This document shows positions 1 to 9,200 of a stretch of 20,695 bases of DNA, in pieces. This DNA is from Halocafeteria seosinensis (taxonomy: Eukaryota; Sar; Bigyra; Bicosoecida). The notes under the pieces are model-generated. The model did not search any database. It was not told the origin of the DNA and was given only the letters and a program-made list of their open reading frames with translations. The stretch's first letter is position 1. Every line of letters starts with the position of its first letter. The translations under genes were made by a program, and so were the position numbers. Where the stretch lies: the NCBI GenBank assembly GCA_001687465.1, contig LVLI01000487.1, forward strand, positions 1-20,695, read 5' to 3'.

Positions 1-591
1 ATGCGGAATTTCCCCAAGCTGATGACGGCCAAACTGTCAGTCACGTTGATGCGCCACAACGTGAAGATGTTGGAGCGGTTCCGGGTAGGGTTCACCCCTC
101 ACGCGGCGTAGCGTAGCCTGTAGCAGACACGTCTTCCGGTAGGAGCTATACCAGTACACACGGGAAGCACATCAAGAGGCAGAGAAAGGAAAACAACGGA
201 AGATTGTTTCGAAGCTAGATTTGTTTGTAGCAATTTCGAAGAAGGAAATTTCGTCATAATCGGCTGCAAGAAGATGTTGCTGTTCAGTGCAGGAATGAAC
301 ATGGCTCCCTCTTCCTACCGTTGAGCCATTGCACATACCATATTCCTCTTCTTTATGCCGAAAAACACTGAGCGCGACCACTTACCAGGAATCAAGTACA
401 AGGATTGACGAAGCGTTTGCCAGCGGAATTGTAACTAACACTTCATCAAGCGTTATACTGTACCCTCAGGACGTCGCTTCCATACAATGTAATGTTAAGT
501 CTTCCGTGCAATTTTCTCCAAAGGAGAGTTGCGAGGATCCCTACAGGAGTCCAGCCCTTTTTAATGTTTAAGCCTAAGGATATCCTTGAGA

Positions 592-639
592 GTGAGAGAG
601 CCCTGAGAGTTCGGGGGGTGAGAAAGCCCTGAGAGTTCG
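592..639. repeat. Tandem direct repeat, two 22-bp copies, 26-bp period
   Basis: Copies at 592-613 and 618-639 share GTGAGA(G/A)AGCCCTGAGAGTTCG with one mismatch. They lie in the spacer of the long inverted repeat, just downstream of a 12-bp perfect palindrome AAGGATATCCTT at 576-587. No function can be assigned. Confidence 0.7.
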
Positions 640-745
640 TTGAGTGGACAGGATACTGGGAAAACGGAAAGAAGAGGGAGGAAATGTAGATTAATAGAAA
701 TTGTTTTTGTCATTGTATAGCGGTAGTCGTACATAGCGTCGTTAG

Positions 746-954
746 ACGCTTAACGCTGAACCCTACATAAAGGCATTCATCAATGAACATGAACAAAACC
801 CGCGAAACGAAGAAGTGAGGCCTGTAATGGACCTGGTAAGAAAAGGTTCAACGAGCACAGTTTATGTCGATGTGACAGTGCCAAACCCATTCACCGGAGA
901 CAGACTAGTCAGGGCCGCCGGAAGACCCCTCATCATCGCGGTGATTCCTGGTAA
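746..954 (+). pseudogene. Possible retroelement polyprotein fragment
   Basis: The frame is open from just after a TAG at 743-745 and has no early ATG. It includes the segment VYVDVTVPNPF, which resembles the [VI]DVTVP-type motif found near the C-terminal end of some non-LTR retroelement reverse transcriptases. The frame runs into the inner edge of the right arm of the inverted repeat, where the sequence reads CCTGGTAAGT, so it either stops being element-derived there or meets a splice donor. No reverse transcriptase catalytic YxDD motif is present. If the similarity is real, this is a decayed remnant. The recognition rests on one short motif and is weak. Confidence 0.25.
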
Positions 955-1335
955 GTGGTCGCGCTCAGTGTTTTTCGGCATAAAGAAGAGGAATATGGTA
1001 TGTGCAATGGCTCAACGGTAGGAAGAGGGAGCCATGTTCATTCCTGCACTGAACAGCAACATCTTCTTGCAGCCGACTATGACGAAATTTCCTTCTTCGA
1101 AATTGCTACAAACAAATCTAGCTTCGAAACAATCTTCCGTTGTTTTCCTTTCTCTGCCTCTTGATGTGCTTCCCGTGTGTACTGGTATAGCTCCTACCGG
1201 AAGACGTGTCTGCTACAGGCTACGCTACGCCGTGTGAGGGGTGAACCCTACCCGGAACCGCTCCAACATCTTCACGTTGTGGCGCATCAACGTGACTGAC
1301 AGTTTGGCCGTCATCAGCTTGGGGAAATTCCGCAT

Positions 1336-2733
1336 CTCCCTTGTTCCCAGCGGGAGCCCGGTGCTTTCCTGGGGATTCTCTTGAGGAACTTGATTGCGTC
1401 TTCCCCGAAACCGCCTGTCGCCTCTTTCTTCCCTGGTCTTTGCTGAAAGCGTTGGTAGCTCAACGCTACCATTCGGGCGATACGGAGGTACTACTAGCAT
1501 TAATACAATTCGGGTAAGTTTGTTTGTCGACATACACGATGTTTGTACAAAAGTTGGAGTTCGAGCTGCATGCCCAAAGCAAGCACGTCACTCTGGCAGA
1601 ATCTTTGGCAGGCGTGAAGCTGCGTTAAAGGGGTGAGCTTGTACGCCAGTAGTTCCCCGCGTATACAGATTGATGTCAGCAGCATATTTAATTGAACTTT
1701 CATGGCGGTCGTTGTGAATCCGCGGCGCGCTTCCTCAATCAGTCTCATGTTCACACACGCATGTGACAGATAGCCCACCGGCCGGGGAGTTGACCGCATG
1801 TTCACCTCCGTAACTTCGGAAGCTCCGTTCTCCCGTGCGTCCCGTAGGCTTCGCATCATGTATCCCCCTTTATCTGCAATCCTCATCAACTGCTTTCAGC
1901 GACAGGGGTGGGGAGGGAAACCCTGAACTGTGGTGCGGTTTTATACTGGGGGATTTAGGTAGATTACACCGTCGACAGCGCGTCGGTACGCGATTGTCGA
2001 AACGACCGCGGTTCAAGACCCTACATACGGTTGACCATGTAAACACCTAGAGTAATACTGTAATTCAGCTATTTACTACTGTACAACTCTCATGGTTGTA
2101 CAACTACTGGTACAGTGCGAGGGAATAGCTGGCGGTCTTACTTTTGTCTCCAATCCCTGTCGAATGATTCTGTTCTTTCGGTTGGATTCAACCCCTTTTA
2201 CCATATAGTCCTCCCCGTATTGACTGTGTGATTGTTGGTGTGCAATCCGTGTAGTCATTAAAGGACAGCCTCGCAACTTCAACAACACGTCAAAAGGTCG
2301 CTGATTCCACTCTGTTATGCACTTTGTACCACCGCAGTTTCTGTGATTCCCGGAACAGAAACCAGAGAAAGCGTATCTTGCATATATATGCGCGTATGAC
2401 ACCGAAAATGGTGGCTATCGAGGATATACACTTCCCGCCTGCAGGATGACGTGTTGTTCCCGCGCTTGAAGCGACCTCCTCCTTCAGGGTATTGTAGCGT
2501 TCGGTATAGCCTGGATGTTTGGTGTTGATCGTTCTCAACCAAGTGACATGGGGTTGTTGTTGTTGCGAACAATGTCCTTAGAGCGAAATGCACGAGAAGA
2601 GTGTAAATTGTAGTATTTTTAAAGCAAGTGTATACACGCTTGGACCTTAGTCATCGCACAACTCCATCCTCAGCCCGCGAAGCAAGCCTTTCATTAGGCA
2701 AGAGGCGAGGTATTTTGCTACGACAGAGAGAAA
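1336..2733. other. Gene-poor stretch before the SPX gene; weak minus-strand ORFs
   Basis: This stretch of about 1.4 kb has no gene I can support. Minus-strand frames at 1225-1533 and 1500-1889 are open and Arg-rich. The second has an internal ATG at 1884-1886 and a helix-like composition, but neither resembles a known family, and the first overlaps the right arm of the inverted repeat. Frames at 2076-2593 (-) and 1835-2050 (+) look like chance openings. The last part, about 2640-2733, should hold the promoter and 5' leader of the SPX gene; no clear TATA box was found. Confidence 0.4.
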
Positions 2734-4770
2734 ATGAAATTTGGCAAGCAACTGTTGGAATCGTCACTGGCTGAATGGAGACTCTATTTCTTGGACTATA
2801 AAGGCCTTAAAGTAAGTCCTTTGAGTACGTTGGCCTCGTTAGGCTCCATGCGTGGTCTATGAGGTTCTTTCGTCCGAGAAAGAGTGGAATTTATTGGGCG
2901 TATAGAACCTTATGGGAGTGGTTGTGGAACTGAATGGAAGTGGCATGAGGACCTGCGGAGAGCCGAACACTGCTCGCCGTCCTCCCTCCCAGAAGGTAGG
3001 GAGGTAGGTAAATTGGGCATTCGGGGTACACCCACCATACGTTACCTTAGTCTCCTCACTTTGAGAGGGACGTTCTTCCTCCTCCATCGCGCCATGGGAA
3101 ACAACAAAAGGTGTCTGAAAATGCGGGATGGTTGAAGATGCGGTGGAGGTTTACCAGCGGGATGGTTGAAGATGCGATGGAGGTCTATGATAACCGTTTA
3201 TACAGGTGTATGTGTGTATTCAACTGTTTATCACCCTTGGGACGTCAACGTGGTTTATGTTCCACGCCAAGTGTGAACTACTGGGGCCGTATCTACATTT
3301 CACCCCTGGATTGCAGAAAACCATCAAAGAGGTGGCAGCGGAAGAAGTGCCCCCTGAAACATTTTTTCGCAAATTGTCCAAGGAACTGGAAAAAGTATCT
3401 CGATTCTACAGTGAAAAAGAGGGGTGGTGTCATAGCACACTCCAAAAACTACAAGACAAAGTTAAGCAACTGGTAAGTAGAACTTGAGGAACGTTGTAAT
3501 TGTTCAAGTTTGTAAGGTCCGTCTTGGATAATTTGTGTCACCGCAGCGAGAAGCAAGTGCCCGTGAACAGGAATGGCGCCGCCGCGTTGCCGAGAGTCCT
3601 CAAGATGAGGCAACAGAGGAGAGTGGCGAATCAGGTTCTGGCGAATTTAACTCTTCCATCGAGCAACCGACGGCGAGTGCCCGCCATGGGGCTATTGATT
3701 CGGCAGTGAAAGAGGAAGTCCCTCACGTTGACAATTCAGGTGGAAGTGAAGAAAAACAGAGTCAATCGAGCTCCAGTGGGACCGAGAGTACATCAAGCGG
3801 ACGGGTTCGTCACCAAGAGGAATACAACGCTGGCTCTTCAGACGACGAAAAGGACGAGATGGGTGAAAACCATTTCACTCTCTACATTGTGGCCAAGAAG
3901 ATGCTTGAGGATTTCCGGCGGGAACTTGGATTTTTGCAAGAATATGTTGACCTAAATACCACCGCATGTCGTAAGATTGTAAAGAAATTCGACAAGAAAA
4001 CGAGCGAGGTGACTAAGCTACCCAAAGCACTCCCCGAGTTCATGGACCAATTTGAAGATTTTCGGGAGCGCGGATATCTTTCCAATTCATTCGTGGAGGG
4101 GTTACTTAGTCGTGTCAACGCGATGCTTGACGTCACGAGTCGATGCAAGCCATACAACAGCAAGTGGAGTCGCACAAAGGTATATACGATTGGCTGCTTC
4201 GATTTGTTTCATCGTGGACATGCGAATCTTCTCCGAGCGTTGAAGGAATATGGTCGTTTCATCGTCGTTGGGATTCATGATGACAATAGCTATTACCAGC
4301 TAAAGAACAAATATCCCATTGATGTTCTCGAAAAGAGAATGGAGAATCTACGCCCATACGTCGATATGACATTCGTCATTCCGGGAACCGATCCGACGCC
4401 TTACTTGAGTGCCATGGTATCACCACAAGATATCGAAGAACAGACAGCCGTATATGTAAGGGGATCAGATATGCCGAATTTCCCCGGAAGAGAGTGGATC
4501 GAATCAGCGATGCCTGTCCATCTCATTCCTCGTTCAGAGGGAGTGTCCTCTTCCTTGGTCAGAACTCTCTACCACTCAGACACGAAAAGCAAAAAAGAGC
4601 AGAAGGATGATGATAACGAAGGAGTCATGAAGGCGGCATTTTCTGATCTTGACGATGCGGGTAAGCCTATCATGAAGGATGAAACGGAAGAAACATGGGA
4701 AGAGGCTCTGAAGACCTCGGTTGTCGACCCCGCACTCTCTGTCTGCCAGATTGTAGTGGGGAAGACGTAA
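2734..4770 (+). CDS. SPX domain-cytidylyltransferase-like fusion protein
   Basis: Three exons, 2734-2811, 3317-3472 and 3547-4770, encode 485 residues; both introns are phase 0 (GTAAGT donors, CAG acceptors). Exon 1 begins MKFGKQL and ends YKGLK. Exon 2 continues KTIKE and FFRKLSKELEKVSRFY, and residues about 187-230 contain LNTTACRKIVKKFDKKT; together these are the three conserved SPX blocks, including the lysine-rich helix that binds inositol (pyro)phosphates in the family. An acidic, Ser-rich insert (about 95-185) separates blocks 2 and 3. From about 288 a CTP-transferase-like domain follows, with GCFDLFHRGH (HxGH at 300-303), RGSDMP at 383 and RSEGVSSS at 407-414, matching the RTEGIST-type motif. 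Catalytic motifs look intact. It has one nucleotidyltransferase domain, unlike ethanolamine-phosphate cytidylyltransferase, which has two. No membrane segment is seen. The substrate is unassigned: phosphocholine, phosphoethanolamine or glycerol-3-phosphate are candidates. Inference: phosphate status controls its activity. Confidence 0.88.
3123..3186. repeat. Direct repeat in intron 1 of the SPX gene
   Basis: Two copies of about 30 bp, starting at 3123 and 3157 (34-bp period), share GCGGGATGGTTGAAGATGCG followed by (G/A)TGGAGGT(T/C)TA, differing at two positions. They sit inside the 505-nt first intron (2812-3316), which is far longer than most other introns in the window. No role is evident. 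Confidence 0.75.
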
Positions 4771-4781
4771 TGTGTCTTGAT

Positions 4782-4787
4782 AATAAA
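4782..4787 (+). terminator. Likely polyadenylation signal of the SPX-cytidylyltransferase gene
   Basis: AATAAA lies 11 nt after the TAA stop at 4768-4770, on the coding strand. The hexamer is canonical but unusually close to the stop codon, giving a short 3' UTR. The downstream gene is convergent, with only 187 nt between the two stop codons. Confidence 0.45.
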
Positions 4788-4889
4788 CAAACAACAGCTA
4801 GTTTCAACAGAATTGTACATTGTACGAGTCCTATGTGTCCATTCAGTCAGAATCTAAGTGTGCACACATGTACATCCTCGGAGCACACA

Positions 4890-4895
4890 TTTATT
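4890..4895 (-). terminator. Likely polyadenylation signal of the UBE2C-like gene
   Basis: TTTATT on the + strand reads AATAAA on the - strand, 62 nt past the TAA stop at 4958-4960. It faces the signal of the convergent SPX gene at 4782-4787, so the two 3' ends share a compact intergenic region. Confidence 0.4.
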
Positions 4896-4957
4896 TAATC
4901 CCTCAGAGTTAAACCACGCAGTGCTGATTACAATTACTAATTTGTGGCGTTTAGTCT

Positions 4958-5757
4958 TTAGCCTTCAGTTATTGCTTCTGCACATTTTGATCTCAATACC
5001 CGGCGGAATTCTTCTTGGTTTTGCCATAATTGCGCTGCTTGGGGATTAAGGGGATCATCAATATTTGGGTCTGCAAGCAGGAATAGAGAGACAGAATTTG
5101 AAATAATACTGAGGTTAAAGTCCTGTTTCACTCCAATTGCATACTTACCTCCTAAGAGACTCTGTAGGGATATTAGGACTGTATTAACGCTGTACGTAGC
5201 TGACCATTGATCCTGTGTGACAATGCGTGCGCCATAAACCGTCAAACCGTGGTCAACTGTTGATGTAACCATCGCTGTCTTACTTTAAGTATGTCTAAGC
5301 AGATATTCCCATACTGATCCACATTGGGATGAAAACACGGTGTTTCAAAAGTTATCGTAGGTGGTTTATACGGGTAATCGGAGGGGAACGTAATGCTGAG
5401 GTGAAACGTCATTCCTTCGTACGGGGTTCCAGCTGAGCCTTTGACGGTACCTTTCCATTTTAACCAATTCTCTCCATCAGGAAATGCGGTAGCATCTGAA
5501 TTTCCACTCATCTGCAGACAAAGTATGGGATTACAAGCATTTATGTCGTCTTCGCGCCAAAACTGGGCTCAAGAACGCGCGTTAACTGGCGGCGCACATA
5601 CCATTAACTGCATCAGCTCATTTTTCAGTCGCGCATTTACTGCCGTCGCAGAGGATGTAGCTGACGAAACAGACGCTGCTGCTGTAGTATCTCCATTACT
5701 GGGTTTATTATGTGGAGAACTACTGCTTCCGCTACCCGTAGCCCCAAACGAATCCAT
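4958..5757 (-). CDS. UBE2C: Ubiquitin-conjugating enzyme E2 C-like (APC/C E2)
   Basis: Four exons on the - strand (5757-5602, 5511-5284, 5212-5149, 5070-4958) encode 186 residues. Introns of 90, 71 and 78 nt have GTATGT, GTAAGA and GTAAGT donors; the last splits a GAC codon. The E2 fold is complete: NELMQLM helix 1, YPYKPP, HPN at 113-115, catalytic Cys123 in GNICLDILK, then SLLGDPNIDDPLN. The MMSG junction, NICLDILK and SLLG-PNIDxPLN closely match animal UBE2C (UbcH10), the E2 that starts ubiquitin chains on anaphase-promoting complex substrates. The roughly 40-residue Ser/Ala/Thr-rich N-terminal extension fits UBE2C, where it modulates APC/C use. I chose ATG 5757 because upstream in-frame sequence (to 5850) is hydrophobic and AT-rich and resembles leader, not E2. 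The gene is divergent from ATP-citrate lyase. Confidence 0.93.
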
Positions 5758-6204
5758 CGTCGCACCGGAACTCACTCTTAAAATAATTAAAATTAAAAAA
5801 AAGAAAGGAAACTTTATACCGTGAACACGCAAAATTATCCAACCAATCAATGCTAGCGTGTGATATCGAAGCTACCCAATTCTCGACTTCTAGTCGATTG
5901 GTTGGGCGCACATCTTCTTCGCTTCCTTTGGCGCGCACCTTGAGCTTGGAGACAGGTTGAAGTTGTGTTCGCTTCAACTTCAACAGGCCTGAAGGAAGTG
6001 ACTCCTGGTGCTTGGAACGTGTATTAGACGTATTTCCCGCTAGGGTTGTTTGGATTGGCCCCATTTTGTTGACGTGATACTGTTGTGGTGAAAGGCGAGG
6101 AAGCTGTACGGGTGCTTGTTGGATCTGGATTCGGGTCGAAAAAGCACAAAAAGGCGAAAACAGCGCGCTGGAATCTTGGATATCATATCCCCGTAGCAGA
6201 TACA
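5758..6204. promoter_or_regulatory. Divergent promoter between UBE2C-like and ATP-citrate lyase genes
   Basis: This 447-bp region separates two oppositely directed start codons. Visible motifs: TTTGGCGC at 5927-5934 and TTTCCCGC at 6033-6040, both matching the E2F/DP consensus; a CCAAT box at 5843-5847 (+) and inverted ATTGG boxes at 5897-5901 and 6054-6058; a 10-bp inverted repeat CCAACCAATC (5839-5848) against GATTGGTTGG (5896-5905) carrying two of the CCAAT boxes; a small palindrome TCGAC-N5-GTCGA at 5883-5897; and GTTGAAG/CTTCAAC in inverted orientation at 5956-5978. E2F and CCAAT-binding NF-Y control of mitotic genes, including UBE2C, is known in animals; action here is inferred. A minus-strand ORF at 5732-6211 is a frame shadow. 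Confidence 0.55.
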
Positions 6205-9200
6205 ATGGCACAAAAGTAAGTTGTACTATCCGTTTAGTGCTATACGAAAGGCCTTGTATAGTAGGCCTTTCGATAGAATGATGAGTGAGGGAAACAAGGA
6301 GGGCAAATCATGGATACAGTTTTGTTCTGGTCGAACACGTGGCACCTGTCATGTCCATTGTGCCCGCTATACCACGCTACGGCAGATTTGCTTCCAATTC
6401 TACCGCTCCCACTACAGCAGAAACCCGCGGTACTTTGTATCGAGTTCACTGTTAGTCCACCTATTTCCTCACTACGGAATCATGGTGAATGCGCCCGCCA
6501 TCATTGATCTCTGTTGACAAGTGGCACTTTATGGTGTCACTTATTTCGCTCGCCTATTATCTACAGAAATAGGATGCAACAAATGTGCATTCATCTGTCT
6601 CTTTTTTTTTAGCGCATGTCTGCTGTGTGTATTCCAGATCATTACGCGAGTTTGATGGAAAGCGGATCCTCAACCGCCATGGTGTGGCAGGTTGCGCGGT
6701 GGCCTCCGTATCACGCCAGACAGATTCAGAGTCCATCGAAGATATTTTGATGCGCATCGAGAGAGAGCACCCTTGGGTCAAAGAAACCAAATTAGTTGTC
6801 AAACCCGATGTGCTCATCAAACGCCGAGGAAAGTCTGGACTGATTCTCCTCAACGCCGACTTCTCGGAAGCCGCTGACTGGCTACGGCAACGCTTTGAAA
6901 AAGACATCGAAGTGGAAGGAGTAACCGGAAACTTGTCCCACTTTGTTATCGAACCATTCCTGCCTCATGAGGAGAAGGACGAATACTATGTGTGCATTAG
7001 CAGTAACAGAGAAGGTGAAAAGATACTGTTCTACCATGAAGGCGGAGTGAACGTCGGCGACGTGGACGCAAAAGCCGAAACATACAACGTCACCGCTGAT
7101 GCACCGGATGAACTGGACCAATCAGAACTGCAACGCGGTTTGGTGCACAACGCTCCTTCCGAACGCAGAGCGATGCTTGCGGCATACATCGCGAAATTGT
7201 TCCACATGTACAGAACCTTGCATTTTGTTTACTGTGAGATCAATCCGCTAGTAGTGGTAGGTTCCCAGGATGCGGCTAGGCTTAAAGTGAAAACGGATGG
7301 AGAGAAGGAAGCTGTCGTTCCGTTGGATCTTGCTGCCAAAATCGACGAGGCAGCTTCGTATCTAGTAGGCCCTCAGTGGGGAGAAATTGATTTTCCTGTT
7401 CCTTTTGGTCGGCATCCAGAGCCGGAAGAACAATACGTGCATGACCTCGATGGGAAAACGGGCGCAAGTCTAAAACTAACAATATTGAACCGGAAGGGCC
7501 GTGTATGGACCATGGTTGCAGGCGGAGGAGCCTCTGTAGTGTACGCAGATACCATTTCTGACCTCGGTTGGGGCCATGAGCTGGCGAACTACGGTGAATA
7601 TAGTGGAGCTCCTTCGGAAGAAATGACTTTTGAGTACGCCAAAACCATTCTGAAGCTAATGACCCGCGAGAAACTTCCAGGTAACCCGGAAAAGTTCCTT
7701 ATCATTGGTGGAGGAATTGCGAATTTCACGGACGTGGCCAAGACTTTTAAAGGAATTATACACGCTATTCGCAAGTACAGCGACGCACTCAGGGAACACA
7801 ATGTATCGATTTGGGTCCGACGTGGAGGTCCGAACTATCAAGAGGGACTTAAAATCATGCGCGAACTTGGCGATTCTCTCGAACTCCCTATTCACGTGTA
7901 TGGACCAGAGACACACATTACTGCTATTGTTCCACTTGCTTTAGGGGAAAATGCTGAAGGGTTGGTAGACAAGGCCGGGTCAAAGAAAGAACGAAGCTAT
8001 AGTTCTGAGCGCGTGTACGGCACTACCGGAATTGGATCCGATAATGCCGCCGACTCAGGTACAGGCTCTTCTGGAGGAGCGGCTAGTGGGGGTGCAAGTG
8101 CATCCGTCAGTGAATCTAAGGGAGCGGCAGAATCTCCGGATCAACTTTTCACACCGCGATCCCGATCTATTGTGTTTGGTATGCAGACGAGAGCTGTTCA
8201 AGGAATGCTCGATTTCGACTACTTGTGCCGCCGCGATAAACCCAGTGTCGCAGCAATGGTGTTCCCATTCAGTGGAAATCACTACCAAAAGTTTTACTGG
8301 GGTAAGGAGGAATTTATGGTTCCGGTTTACAGCACAACGCAGGAAGCGCTTGAAAAGCATCAAGACGTATCGATTTTTGTCAATTTTGCCTCTTTCAGGA
8401 GTGCTTATTCGACTTCCATGGAGGCGCTTGAATACTCTCAGATCAAGGTTATCGCAGTTATCGCTGAGGGTGTACCCGAGCAATTTGCCCGTCGACTTAT
8501 AAAACTGGCAGATTCTAAAGGTGTGCTCGTAATCGGCCCTGCAACTGTGGGTGGTATCCGTCCTGGTTGCTTCCGAATTGGTAACACTGGGGGTATGATA
8601 GACAACCTTGTTGCCAGCAAGCTCTACAGGTCAGGCAGTGTTGGATATGTTAGCAAGAGTGGTGGGATGAGCAATGAACTGAACAACATCATGGCTCGCT
8701 ACACTAACGGTGTATGTGAAGGCGTGGCAATTGGTGGGGACCGGTATCCCGGGAGTCGCTTTATTGAACACCTTGAGCGCTACGAGGCCGATCCGTCCAT
8801 TAAGATGCTCGTGTTACTTGGCGAAGTAGGGGGCGTCGACGAATATGAAGTTTGCCGAGCGATCGAGGATGGTCGTATCACAAAGCCGGTAGTGGCATGG
8901 TGTATTGGGACGTGTGCCAAGGTATTCCCATTCGAAGTGCAGTTTGGGCATGCGGGGGCGCTTGCAAATAGTGCTAGTCAGACCGCTGATGCTAAGAATG
9001 AAGCGTTGGAGAAGGCCGGGGCAATTGTGCCAAACAACTTTAACGACTTTGCCCGTTGCATACAGAAAACTTATTTAAGATTGTGCGACGAAGGCACTAT
9101 CGTTCCGCAACCGGAGAAAGAACCTCCGCGTGTTCCTATGGATTACGCTTGGGCACAGCAACTTGGCCTTATCCGCAAACCGTCGTCCTTTGTCAGTAGC

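Larger units (their letters stand above)
1..1335. repeat. Long inverted repeat: arms 1-393 and 943-1335, spacer 394-942
   Basis: The reverse complement of 943-1335 matches 1-393 base for base with only two substitutions seen (near 103 and 257) and no indels. The left arm runs off the window start, so the true arms may be longer. The inner boundary is sharp, ending at the shared sequence GATTCCTGG. The 549-bp spacer is not palindromic. Short ORFs occur in both arms (for example on - at 99-302 and + at 1034-1237) only because the arms are copies. This could be terminal repeats of a transposon, two head-to-head copies of an element, or a recent palindromic duplication. I see no target-site duplication because the outer ends are not in view. 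Confidence 0.9.

Noticed and set aside
592-639. CRISPR-like direct repeats
   Set aside because: Only two copies with a 4-bp gap, in a eukaryotic context; a simple tandem duplication.
955-1237. Overlapping + ORFs at 955-1164 and 1034-1237, mirrored on - at 99-381
   Set aside because: They exist twice only because the inverted-repeat arms are copies; short, overlapping frames with no recognisable domain.
1990-2025. GGTTCAAGACC, resembling a tRNA T-loop or B-box
   Set aside because: No matching acceptor stem, D-arm or anticodon arm could be folded around it.
5758-5850. Upstream in-frame start for the UBE2C-like protein at 5850
   Set aside because: It would add an AT-rich hydrophobic stretch unlike E2 N-termini; ATG at 5757 gives a normal UBE2C-type extension.
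5732-6211. 159-codon minus-strand ORF across the divergent promoter
   Set aside because: It overlaps UBE2C exon 1 in another frame and covers the promoter; no domain and low protein-like character.
6585-6637. ATP-citrate lyase start at 6585
   Set aside because: This lies in intron sequence with a T-run and a CAG acceptor; the ATG at 6205 spliced to 6638 gives a family-like N-terminus.
8032-8502. ORFs at 8032-8502 (+) and 8055-8483 (-)
   Set aside because: Frame shadows of the ATP-citrate lyase coding exon.
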